NCBI GenBank assembly: GCA_027924645.1
Contig: BSBN01000047.1
Coordinates: forward strand, 3,782,001 to 3,846,000
Direction of reading: 5' to 3'
Source: Cunninghamia lanceolata
Taxonomy: Eukaryota; Streptophyta; Pinopsida; Cupressales; Cupressaceae
Length of the DNA: 64,000 nucleotides
The position numbers and the translations under genes were made by a program. Under the pieces are notes generated by a model. It saw only the letters and a list, made by a program, of their open reading frames with translations. It ran no database searches and was not told where the DNA came from. The first letter of the stretch is position 1; each line of letters begins with the position of its first letter. Shown piece after piece: positions 34,492 to 45,400 of the stretch.

Positions 34492-37400
34492 GAAATCCTA
34501 GCTTTCAGGCCAAATACCAGGTCCAGATCTAGTGGACTCTTTGAGGAACTACCTATTAGGGGATTTAGACCTAGAACTGTGGACATTCATCACACTCTTG
34601 ATTCTAGTGCGTTAGAAGCTTCACCAGAGCGTGCTCCTATAACTCCTCTCAGGTTTCAAACACCTACAGGACCACCTATCACACCTCAGGTCCAGCCTCA
34701 ACCTGTCATACCTTAGGTTCAACCTCCACTAGTTCCAATGTCATTCTTCACAGCGGAGTCACCTCTGACCTTTAATGCATACCATGCTTTGCCTAAGAAT
34801 CCTAATAAAATTTGTCCTAGATATCATCCATATTAGGATGCGGATGATCATGTCAGAACGTTCAAAGAATCTTGTTGTAGGGCTAGGATTGAACATGAAG
34901 ATGTGGTATGCCGGTTATTCCCATTTTCCTTAGGGGAAGAGACCTATAATTGGTGTATCAGTCTGGGTCAGGGTTCATTCAGTTCATGGGATGCCTTGGA
35001 AAAAGCTTTCAAGGATAGGTTCAAGGTACCTATAGATCCTTCAATGACCTATCATTTGTTTGCCACCATCAAGAGATCTCTGAAGGAGAACCTATTGCAA
35101 ACTTCAACACCAGATTCTAGAAGATGCTATCTAAGCTAGTGGCTCCCTATGTTGTAATAGATGAAGCTACCAGGAGCATTTATTACTTTGCTTTGGATCC
35201 CTTAACTTCCATGTTCATCAGGAGAACACATCCTGGTGTAACCACTTTAGCAGAAGCTTTTAAAGAAGCTATCAAAGTCAGTCAGCAATTGGCTCCTGCT
35301 CCCACACTAAATATTGCCTTCCCTACACTTCCTGGTTATCCTGCATATCCTATCCACCAACAGACCATTGGAGCCATGATACCTCTAGCAGTGATGCCAG
35401 CCCCTTTGCAGATACCCCCACTCAATATCATGCCACCACCAAATGGAAATGGCCAGATGTTACAATATCCAGGACAAACACAAATACCCCAGATTGTGGA
35501 ACAATCCAATAATAACAATGGATCTTCCTTTTTCAAGCCTCAGACAGAGAATGTAGTGGCCAAGGTTCAGGAAGAGAAAGAAGAAATTAAAGAAATATCA
35601 GCTCAGTTAAGGAAACTTACTACTGAGGTCACTCATTTGAGAAATCAGAACTTCTACTCTCAACCAAACCAAAATAGAGGTTATGCCAACGATAGACCTA
35701 ATTATCTAGATAGGGGGTTACAACAGTAATTACAATAACAATAATGGCAACAAGAATCCTCCTAGATAGCCTAGTGTGTGGAACACTAGGCCAAACAATG
35801 GTTCCTTGCCATCACCCCTAGACAATCAGCCTCCTAGTGAACCTAAGCAGACCACTAGAGTAAACCTTGTAGAGGCAGCACTTATAAACTAGTGTAGGAT
35901 ACATAACACCAATGCTCATGCAGAGCTAGACTGTCATCAATTCAGGATTGCTGCTAGTATCTTCCAAGCTGAAGTGTCCAGTACTTCAAGAAATCCACCT
36001 TATATAGAGGGAAACAAAATTGTCCCCTATGAATATGATTCTACCTTAGTGCTAGAAAGCTTCATGCATTGTCCTTATCAACAGACAATTTCATCTCATC
36101 AGGAGTACACCTCAACATGTGAAGAATCAGCCATGGCTTTTGAATCTAACTATGTTTTTCCCTTTGAGGATGAGAATGAGCCATCAATTGAGCATGAGGA
36201 AGTCAATACTTATCAACAGTAACCTCAGGGTAGGCATAATTACAACTTGAGGAATAACTCAAGTAGACCTGTTGGTCCTTTGACCACATCCTTGCCTCCA
36301 AACAATTTCAATACACCTCTTAATCCTAAGGCAAGTAATAACCCTAGATTCCCCAAGGTTAATGCTCAATATTTGGCACCACAGACCACAGCACCAAAGG
36401 CTACAAATCTAGTTCCTGAGTTTGACAAGTTAGTCACATATCTGACTGATGAAATGAAAAAGGTTAAAATCAGCCTGCCATTGTCAGAATTGATTAAAAC
36501 CCCTAATATCAGGAAGGCTTTCCTGAAATCATTAGATGATCCTACTCCAAAGGAAGATAGTCATACCCCGAATCAGTCTGGTAGTAAGGATCATGCTGCT
36601 AGGGATGTTAATGTCAAACCTAAAACCTTAGCTACTGTTCAAGATGCAGAGACTTCCCACATGACCCTATACAAAGACAAGAGTGAGTCACCTCCTTTCC
36701 TCCTAACCATAAGGATGTTCAGTAAAAATTTGCACAATTGTTTAGTAGACTCAGGAGCATCTACCAATGTAATGCCCCTATCCATATGCAATGCTTTAGG
36801 GATACATCCTGCTAAATCACTAAAGAAAGTAACACAATTGGACAAAACTAAGGTGAGCGTGGTAGGAGAACTAACTCACATTCACATGCAGCTAGCATCA
36901 GATCCCAGAATCCAGCACTATATTGATATCTAGGTAGTTGATATACCTGATACATATGGGATGTTACTCAGCAAGGACTGGTTAAAAACCCTTAATGGAT
37001 ACATGTCAACTAATTTCAGTCATATGTGGTTGCCCTGGAGAGGGATACCAAATTAGATAAGGATAGATGCTGAACCCCGCATGAAGCACATGATCACTGA
37101 GTATAACAAAACCAACGAAATCATGTATGTGGATGTGGAACCTGGAGTCTATCCATTAGACCCCAAACTGCCAGCGTAGAGGAGATCCTAATGTTCGATG
37201 TGCATGATCATAATGATGACCCTCAGGGTGATGAAATAACTTTAGAATCTGAGTGTGACCCTAAAAATGAAGGGGAGGTAGATCACTTCAAGAGTTTTGA
37301 GATGCATTTGCTTAAAGAGGTGCAACAATACCACTTGTTAAATGTACCTGTTCATGATATTCTAATCGATGGATGGTGCAGGTTGCATAATGAGGCACAT

Positions 37401-40400
37401 TCTGAAAAGACTTGTGATGCCTGTTTAGACATGTTAGAGCTGGAACGAGCATACAATGAGGCATCTTCTTCATCATCATTAGCGGTGAGTTCTACAGATG
37501 GTGATGGCGAGACTGATTTTTTCTTGTCTTCTGTAGGAACAGGGGAATGCACACATCAGGATAAGAGTTCTATTCAGATGCCATAAGAGATACTAGTATG
37601 CAATAGGAGTAATGATAAGAGCAAGAAGAAGATCACCCCAGGGAGTGATTATTTAGTGGAATCAGATTATGAGTTATCTGATGAAGATAGGGGCAGCAAT
37701 ATGTCAAAATTTGAAGAGTTTCTATCAAAAGAGATTCAAAGAATGACACAGCAACAAAGACCTCCTCACAATGTCTTAATTGAAGGCTAGTGTAGGTTAC
37801 ACGAAGCACCTCATTCAGAAACTGCTTGTTCATTGTGTCTGCATATTTTGAAAAGGCAGACGTTGCCCAGTCCCGAGGATGTTCCTTCTGATGGTAAGAG
37901 AAAAGGAGAAATATCAGCTTCCCATAAGGCTAATAAGGTGAAGCCTGAGCAAGCTGAGATGCCAAAATTAAAGTGGATATCTAGTGGTGCAGCTGCCAGA
38001 GCCAAAAGGAAGAAAGAAGCCCTAGACAAGATTTTAGATGAAGATAAGCCATGGATCCTCAGGTTTGATGGATCCAAGTCAAAAAAAGGAGCTAGAGTAG
38101 AAGTGGATCTCATTGACCCATCCAGAAAATCCTACTTGGCAGCATATAGATTGCAGTTCCCATGTACAAACAATGTAACGGAGTATGAAGCTCTAATTCA
38201 GGGGATACTGTTTGCACTTAGAAAGAAGGTGAAGATTCTACATTTCTATGGAGACTCATAATTAGTTGTGAGGTAGGTAAGAGGTATATACTCTTGCAAT
38301 TACAAAAGACTGTCCAATTACAGACACAGGGTGTGGGACTTAACAGAAGATTTTGATGCATTCAATATCACCCATGTACCCAGAGAACAAAATCACAAGG
38401 TGGATGCTTTGACCTAGGTTGCCAGTACTCTGGAACCACTGTCTATATCTGGTCTAAAAAGACTCTCAGTTGAATTAGTATTAGTGCCTTCTGTGCCTAA
38501 CAATGTAACTAATCTTCAAGTATTTGATGATGATCAACACATATTGGATTTTATTTCCAACAGAGATGTTTTTGAGGCACAGATCATTGATGAAATAAAT
38601 ATGGAGGATCATGTCTAGGAAGAGGAAGAAATCCTAGAATTGCCTAGTAATAAGATTCCTAAGGGAATGATAGAGCTAGAAAGAGCATTTGATCTAGATA
38701 ACATGCTAAAATAGAAGGATCTCCCAAAGGCCGATGAAGGACAGTACTCACAGGTTATTATTGGACAAGGTGATAAAAAGAAATGTTCTGATTGGGAAAG
38801 TCTGCACAAAGGAAGAGTTAGAAGGAATAACCTAGGCTCTCAGAGATTATATCCATGTCATTGCCTGGATGTATCATGAGCTAAAAACATACGACACATC
38901 AGTCATCACCCATACAATACCTTTGAAGCTAGATGCCAAGCCTTTTTGACAGAAACAAAGACCTGTCAATGCTTTTCTGGAGCCCATCATCTTTGAAGAA
39001 GTTAAGAGGCTGCTTGATGCCAGGATCATATTTCCTATGAGGCACTCCACATGGGTGGCAAACCTGGTCCCAGTAAGGAACAAGAACGGTGACATCAGAT
39101 TGTGCGTGGACTTTAGGAACCTAAATAGAGCTTTTGAAAAGGATAATTATCCTTTACCCTCTCTGGATGAAGTCCTACAAATTGTGAATGGTGCCAAGAT
39201 GATGTCCTTCTTGGAGGGTTTCTCTGGTTACAACCAGGTGATGGTGGACAAAATAGACAGACTAAAGACTGCATTCACCACAAAGCGGGGGATCTTCGCC
39301 TATAGGCGCATGTCGTTTGAGTTGATAAATGCTGGAGCCACATTTCAGCGAGCAATGGACATAGCCTTCAGAGGCTTGATTGGTAAATGCATAGTCATAT
39401 ACATGGATAACTTAACAGTTTTCTATAAGGATAGAGGAAACCATGTAGAGGACCTAAGAAAGGTGTTGAAGAAGTGTGAATAGTATGGGATATCCCTGAA
39501 CCCTAAGAAGTGCATATTTGGGATGACCACAGAGAAATTACTAGGCCACCTGATAACTGAAAATGGGATCATCATTGATCCTGACAGAGTGGAGTCCATC
39601 ATGAAGATACAATTTCCTGGAAGTAGGACGGAGCTCAAATCTTACTTTGGTAAGATTAATTTTGTTAGGAAATTTATCACCGGCTTTGCAGAGATTGTCA
39701 AACCCCTAAACACCATGCTCAAGAAGGATGGTAAAATTGAGTGGACCCCTGAAGCTAGAGAATCTTTTGAAGACATTAAGAAAGCCATATCAAATGCTCC
39801 AGTCCTGATCAGTCTAGATTATACCAAAGACTTCTACATCTACTCATTTACTTCAGAGCATACTGCTGCAGCAGTGTTGACACAGAGAAATGAAGAAAAA
39901 GAGGAAAATCCTATAGCCTTCATGAGCTGCCCTTTCAGAGATGTAGAGCTTAGGTACATGGAAATTGAAAGACATGCAATTGCCCTGGTTTGAGCAGTCA
40001 AGAAATTCAGGCATTACATCCTGAGAAGTAAAGTGATTGCCATAGTACCTGATGTAGCAGTAAAGATGTTATTGATACAAAGTGAACCAGGAGAAAAGAG
40101 AGCCAAATGGATCATTTTCCTCCAAGAGTATGATATGGACATAACACCCATGTAGTTGGTAAGAGGACAGGCATTGAGCCAGATGATATCAGAGATTGAT
40201 CCTAATATCATGAGCCAACAGTATGTTGTGAATGCAGAGGAAGATGGAGAATGGTACTCAAACATCAGACACATACTGATCACTAGAAGATGTCCCTCAA
40301 GATTGTAGCCCTCACAAAGGAGAGCCTTGAAGATAAGGTCACAAAAGTACATGATAAAAGGAGGAGTCTTTTTCAAGAAAAACTATGAGGGGATATACCT

Positions 40401-41500
40401 AAGGTGCATGGAAAGATCAGAAGCAGATAAGGTGTTAGCAGAGTTGCATGATAAATTTGGGACTGCACATGGATCATCCTTAGCCACCACTCATGCTATC
40501 CTCAAGGCAGGGCATTATTGGCCCACAATTTTTAAAGACACTGCTAGACACATCAAATGTTGTCATATGTGTCAGGTTGCTACAAACAAAGAAAAGTATG
40601 TTGCTCAACCTTTGCAACCAGTGATAGAGGTGCATCCCTTTGCTCAATGGGTAATGGACTTCATAGGACCTATCAATCCTCCATCCTTAGGTCACAGGTA
40701 TTTTTAACTGTTACTGACTACTATACCAGGTGGATTGAGGCTGTCAGCAGTAAGACATGTAATGCTGAGGATGTCATTAGTTTTTTGGAAACCAACATAG
40801 TGACCAGGTATGGAGTTCCATATGCTTTAGTATGTGATAATGGACTTGCTTTTACTTCAATTAAACTATCAAGTTGGGCTTTTGATTATGGGATCATCTT
40901 GAAATTCTCCTCAAATTATTATCCCCAAGGGAATGGATTAGCAGAATCCACAAACAAGAACCTATTGAACATCATAAAGAAATTAATAGAAAAGAACCCA
41001 AGGCAATGGAACACTTTGTTGAAATATGCTTTGTGGGTAGATAGAACTAGGAATAAGGCTGCATTAGGAAATTCACCTTTTCACTTAGTATATGGGGTAG
41101 ATCCTATCCTCCCTGTTAACTTGAAAATTCCTACACTGCAGTTTGCACAAGAATACCTGGGCATAGATATAAATAGGAAGTTAGGTTGCTGTAGCTGATG
41201 CACCTAGATGAAAAAAGAAGTGAAGCAATTAACCAATTTGTTAAACATTAGGCTGTTGTCAAGTGTTGGTTTGACAAAAGAGCTGGAATTAAGGCTTTCA
41301 GAGTCTCAAATCTAGTCCTGATGTGGGACAAAGCACATGAAAGGAAAAGTGATCATGGTAAGTTTGATAAACTCTGGATAGGTCACTTTCAAATTTCTAA
41401 AATTTTAGGAGACAACACCTTCAGGCTTAAGGCCTTAACTAGAGAGGATGTTCCATTACCAGTTAATGGACAGTTCCTCAAACACTTTTTTCAAGCCTGA
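34492..41500 (+). pseudogene. L3 gag-pol with archaeal-type RNase H before RT (broken)
   Basis: The order on the plus strand is as follows. Gag: the core LFPFSLGEETYNWCISLGQG is near 34,915-34,975, and a frameshift near 35,100 leads into a proline-rich linker. A C-x2-H-x4-H-x4-C knuckle (CRIHNTNAHAELDC) is near 35,894. Protease: NCLVDSGASTNVMPL near 36,735 and LLSKDWLKTLNGY near 36,965. A spacer with two zinc-binding modules spans 37,280-37,850. Archaeal-type RNase H covers about 38,047-38,420 (FDGSKSKKGA, TNNVTEYEALI, FYGDS, HKVDALT). RT runs from about 38,930, with the catalytic motif YMDN rather than YLDD near 39,400. The normal RNase H follows at about 39,820. Integrase spans 40,327-41,198 with an HHCC finger and DDE residues (TDYYTRW, CDNGLAF, GLAESTNKN). 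The C-terminus (KFDKLWIGHFQISK ... VNGQFLKHFF) ends at a stop at 41,500. Multiple TAG/TGA codons and frameshifts disable it. Confidence 0.93.
37280..37860 (+). repeat. Duplicated C-x2-H-x3-H-x4-C-x2-C module within L3
   Basis: Two copies of an about 50-residue unit lie in the spacer between protease and archaeal RNase H. Copy 1 has LLKEVQQY ... HDILIDGW, then CRLHNEAHSEKTCDACLDML (about 37,300-37,440). Copy 2 has FLSKEIQRM ... HNVLIEG, then CRLHEAPHSETACSLCLHIL (about 37,720-37,855), with a TAG in place of the Trp/Gln before the first Cys. The Cys/His spacing is identical in both. It resembles the Gag knuckle further upstream but adds a final C-x2-C. Confidence 0.8.
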
Positions 41501-42388
41501 AGTAGCACCATGACAGTCATGTGTATCATAGTGTACATTTGTTGTATAGTTGCCTATTTTGTCCTGTTGTTTTGGTTTCTTTGTTGTGTTTCCTCAGCAG
41601 GGACCTTTATTTTGTTTTAGAGTATGAAGGAGCAGACTAACAACCATTAAAAACAATGGAAAATTTAGATCATTCAGGTTAATCATCTGAAATTTATGCA
41701 TAACTTGTTGTGATTGTCATGAATGTAGAAAGTCAGTTGATTTGTGAAATTTTGTATTCAATAAGAATGGGTTGAGTATTCAAGGAATGTTTCTCACAAT
41801 GACACACCTAAAATCCTTGGGTTTGTTGAACTTACCAGTGTAGTTATTAGGTGAAAAATCAGAGGTCACCCTTGCTACCATTACAATTCTCAGCTTAATT
41901 TTAGCAAGTGACCACTCCTTGCATCATGAAGTTACAATTGCAATATTTTATGAAGTTTCTATCAAATGCAAAAATTATAAAATAATAAAATAGATTTTAC
42001 TGAAAATCCAGGTTAAGCCATCTAAGTAACTCTACTGGGGCTATAGACACTCGCTAGCAGTGGGGCTCTACTTAGGAGAATTGTAACGATAACCTTGTCG
42101 GGGCTATGGATGCCTACTAGCAGCAAGGCTCTATCTGGTTGGCTATGAGGGAACATCCTCACCTATGTAGGCTAATATTAGTCACTGGTTTGTTCAACCA
42201 ATCTTCAAGATGAGGATAATTAATCACATGCACCCACTTAAACTGAAAGGAAAATTCATGCACCTTATTGAATACCTTGAGTCTCAAGTCAAATGATGAT
42301 TTATAGGATGGATAGTTGGAAGTTATGAGTCTATTTCATTTAATTTTCTTTAATGATTTTAATTTGATTGTTTTGTTTGGTGGCTAGT
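41501..42388 (+). other. L3 3' untranslated region
   Basis: No coding similarity. It contains a 63-bp imperfect duplication at about 42,030-42,137 ('ggggctat(a/g)gac/tg ... ctagcag ... ggctcta'). No clean polypurine tract abuts the 3' LTR at 42,389. Confidence 0.6.
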
Positions 42389-42622
42389 TGTTGTGATGTT
42401 CACAACATGCCCCATTTTACTCCTTAGCAAAATGAGGACCCTTGTTGTGGCTTGCTCCCTTGTTTTTGTGCTTTGGGCGATAGTGGTAAAACCAGCTTCA
42501 TTCAGTGTGTATGTGCATCATGTCGGGTGCATTTGTGATCTTGAGGTCTTAACCCAACAAATTCAAAGTTTGAATCTTCCCCCAGGACGCCTGCCATGTG
42601 AAAGAGTGTAAAATTCTAGATA

Positions 42623-42627
42623 GGTTT
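42623..42627. repeat. Target-site duplication GGTTT (left copy)
   Basis: GGTTT precedes T1 and is repeated at 45,401-45,405. The uninterrupted L3 5' LTR has the corresponding site once (near 32,157-32,163). Confidence 0.93.
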
Positions 42628-42889
42628 TGTTGAATTTGATAATTAATTCAAGCCACAAAGATCACCTGCAAAACCTAAGATTTACCTTCTACAAGAGAAA
42701 AAAGCAAAGAGGAATAATTTGCATAATAAGGATGAATGAATGAAATGGATTAATGAATTACATGTGAGAACTTGCTTTTATATTTGCAAGTTAGAGAAAA
42801 ACCCTAATATGACTTAAGAATAACCTAAGACTAAAATTAGCCCTAAGTAAACTTAATAAAGTGTAATTAAATATTTAATTACACCAACA
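42628..42889 (-). repeat. T1 3' LTR
   Basis: 262 bp, six mismatches to 45,139-45,400 by my count. On the minus strand it contains 'ctcttgtagaaggtaaatct' and 'ggttttgcaggtgatc', closely similar to the end of the C1 LTR. Confidence 0.95.
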
Positions 42890-42898
42890 CCCCCCCAT
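42890..42898 (-). promoter_or_regulatory. T1 polypurine tract
   Basis: On the minus strand ATGGGGGGG directly precedes the 3' LTR start TGTTGGTG. Confidence 0.85.
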
Positions 42899-43524
42899 AA
42901 GTGCAACTTAGGGAGAAATGAAAAGCATGCAACTAATGCAAGAATGGGTCCCGGCTACAAGGCCATTTTAGGTACCCATGAGCAACAAGAATCTCTCATA
43001 AAGTGGAGAGAAAGGAGAAAAACCCAGTGGGAGAAAACTCCTCTCCAAAAGAGAGAAAAATACAACAAGTACATAAACATGTGATGGAAGAAGGACTAAA
43101 ACTAAGACCCCCCAAGAAGTGAATCCATCACAAAAGTACAATCAAGAATGCCCCCCATAAGAGAGGAAGAAGAGAGAAGGTCTGATGACCCCCCCAGAAG
43201 TGAGAAGGATGAAACCCCATGAGAGGAAATGCTCCCTCCCAAAATAGAGATGAGAAGAGAGACCATGCAGCCACTCCTCAAGATGACTCCTGCAGTGCTG
43301 GAACATGCTCGACACAGAATAAAGATGAATACCCATGAATGTCGAACAACATTCCTCCCCTTAGGAAGAAATAGAACTGCAGATGTGTGCATAATGTCTT
43401 CCCATTCTAGATAGGAATATACAAGAAGGAGGATAAATGTCTCTAAACTCCGCACATGATCCAAAGACAATAATGATGCTCCTGAAAACTGCTCAAATGT
43501 CTCCAATCCACTGCCAAAATGTGA

Positions 43525-43932
43525 CTAAAGAAGAAGAGGATGAAGAACAATCTCTGAAGCAGATGATGGTGATGCAACTCCATTAAAGCTGTCATCAAAG
43601 AGAAGACAAATGTCCTCAATGTGGTCCTCCAAATCTATAAGATGGGACTCTACAAACAAAGATGATATGTCTGCAAGATAGGAATCCCAATGAGGTGGAT
43701 CAGGAAGACTAACATTGACCTTCTGCACAGAATCACTAGAAGCCAATGATGATGCAACACTGAACTCTGAATTAGTAGTAGGTGATGGTGGAGCAATGAT
43801 CTCATCAGGAGGAGAAGCGAGTGAAACAAGCATTTCAAAGAGATGATGTGAAAAATGAGGACACATCTCTTTCTCATGTTGATTACTTCCACAATATTTG
43901 CAAGTAGATTTATGCTGATGGTAGAATCCCAT
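43525..43932 (-). CDS. T1 zinc-knuckle plus unknown acidic-domain protein
   Basis: An uninterrupted 135-codon frame. Residues 11-24 form a retroviral-type knuckle (CKYCGSNQHEKEMC, C-x2-C-x4-H-x4-C). After a serine-rich linker, residues 81-113 form an acidic, hydrophobic-patterned segment that starts W-D-S-Y-L-A-D-I and ends L-L-F-D-D. I do not recognise the second part as a known family. It matches, at 22 of 33 positions, a segment near the end of the C1 polyprotein (about 61,439-61,537), where it again lies downstream of a zinc knuckle. The knuckle suggests nucleic-acid binding and packaging. The role of the acidic domain is unknown. The start codon choice is uncertain and the frame may be the remnant of a longer Gag. 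Confidence 0.65.
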   Translation of the reverse strand: MGFYHQHKSTCKYCGSNQHEKEMCPHFSHHLFEMLVSLASPPDEIIAPPSPTTNSEFSVASSLASSDSVQKVNVSLPDPPHWDSYLADISSLFVESHLIDLEDHIEDICLLFDDSFNGVASPSSASEIVLHPLLL

Positions 43933-43990
43933 CTCCTTAGATGATTATAGATCAAAATATGCAAATAGATTTATGCTGATAATAGAACTC
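43895..43990. repeat. Short direct repeat in T1
   Basis: 'agatttatgctgat' with flanks (gcaa(g/a)tagatttatgctgat) occurs twice about 62 bp apart, at the 5' end of the T1 frame (minus strand). Confidence 0.75.
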
Positions 43991-44404
43991 TTTCAAACCA
44001 AACAGAACCTTTCCAGGAGGCAGCATGTCTAGGATATCCAACAGAAGCCATAAAATTGACAAACTGATTTAAAATATACCTGGGGCTGAATCTGAAAACA
44101 TTATATAGGTGGCTGTGTAGAGCTCTCTGATACCTTTCCAACGCCTATTTGTTTTTGAAAAACGGGGATTCTAGGCGCAAGAACGGAGCTCAAAAGCTAA
44201 AAAAGATGCCTTGATTTCAAACAGAAATAAATTGTACCAATCTGAAAACCCTAGAAAAAATACCTATACCATTGGATTGTGCTTAGAACCAACTTTCCAA
44301 CGCCTATTTTTTTTCAAAAATCCAACTCCGTATGCTCAAGATATGCTTGATTTACCAAAACTGCTCCTTTAGTGCAAAGAGGCCCAAAAAAAAGCACTAT
44401 TGAA

Positions 44405-44765
44405 GCCCCTGGGCACCCATGTGACCAGGTGCTGAGTCTTTGGGGGCTGGCAGCTAGGGCAATGGTCCCTCATATGACCAAGAGCTGAGTCTCTGGGGGC
44501 TGTTGCTTGGAAGCTAGGGGCTGGTCCCCCATACGACCAAGGGTTAAACCCAAGGGGCTAGCCCTCCAAAATAAAAAATTATTTTTTATTAAGAAATTAA
44601 TAAAAAAATTCAGCAGTCCCTGTGCACAGAAATCGAGATGGCACGGAAATTGAGGCAACTCAAAAATCAAAATGGCACGCAAACTGAGGTAGCTCTAAAA
44701 TCAAATTCAGCTCAGATGAGAATGGCACGAAAATCAAGGTTGGCACAGAAATCGAGGCACCGTAC
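44405..44765 (-). repeat. Degenerate tandem repeats in T1 leader
   Basis: Two sets. Three units of 53-59 bp are marked by (t/c)gacca at 44,422, 44,475 and 44,534, each followed by a 'gctgagtct'-like and 'gggggctg'-like word. Five loosely spaced copies of 'g(g/t)cac(g/a)nnaaat/cn(g/a)agg' lie from about 44,623 to 44,760. They sit between the PBS and the T1 frame and are non-coding. Confidence 0.75.
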
Positions 44766-45120
44766 AGTCGTATGGATTTCACAGAACCAAATTTTTGAAA
44801 CCCTAAAAAAAACACCCAAAAACTTTTTTTCAGCAAAATATAGAGTGCCTTATATGAAAATAGGGGTTTTTGGGCCTTTTGAGCGCAATGGTGAGGTCGG
44901 TTTTGGCCAAAAGTGCTCTGAAACTTCTATTTTTCTTCATATAAAAAAACTCTTGAAACCTTCATAGATCTGGCTTCCCCAAACCAAATTCAGCCAAACA
45001 AAAGATAGATCTACCTTTTCCAGCTGCTCTAAATCCAATGGAATACTCCGTTTTACACAAAAACACACCCAACAAATGGCTCTTACTAAAACATTTCTCC
45101 AAATTTGAGAAGGGGCTTGC

Positions 45121-45138
45121 AGATCCGCTCTGATACCA
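45121..45138 (-). promoter_or_regulatory. T1 primer-binding site
   Basis: TGGTATCAGAGCGGATCT on the minus strand, immediately after the 5' LTR. The first 12 bases are the canonical initiator tRNA-Met PBS. Confidence 0.95.
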
Positions 45139-45400
45139 TGTTGAATTTGATAATTAATTCAAGCCACAAAGATCACATGCAAAACCTAAGATTTACCTTC
45201 TACAAGAGAAAAAAGTAAAGAGGAATAATTTGCACAATAAGGATGAATTAATGAAATGGATTAATGAATTACATGTGAGAACTTGCTTTTATATTTGCAA
45301 GTCAGAGAAAAACCCTAATATGACTTAAGAATAACCTAAGACTAAAATTAGCCCTAAGGAAACTTAATAAAGTGTAATTAAATATTTAATTACACCAACA
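45139..45400 (-). repeat. T1 5' LTR
   Basis: 262 bp with TGTTG...CAACA termini, the partner of 42,628-42,889. On the minus strand an 'aaatataaaagc' TATA-like word lies in its middle. Confidence 0.95.

Larger units (their letters stand above)
42628..45400 (-). mobile_element. T1: non-autonomous copia-like LTR element
   Basis: A 2,773-bp element on the minus strand with 262-bp LTRs (42,628-42,889 and 45,139-45,400), TGTTG...CAACA termini and target duplication GGTTT. Its PBS perfectly matches the initiator tRNA-Met type (18 bases on the minus strand, 45,121-45,138), and a run of seven G (minus) serves as polypurine tract beside the 3' LTR. The internal region has no RT, integrase or protease. 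It holds one short frame with a zinc knuckle and an unrecognised domain. I count six differences between the two LTRs, so this is one of the youngest insertions here. The LTR and leader are related to those of C1. Confidence 0.94.

Noticed and set aside
43102..43506. 134-codon minus-strand frame in T1 next to the knuckle protein
   Set aside because: Hydrophobic and serine-rich with no motif. It might continue the T1 protein but I cannot support it.
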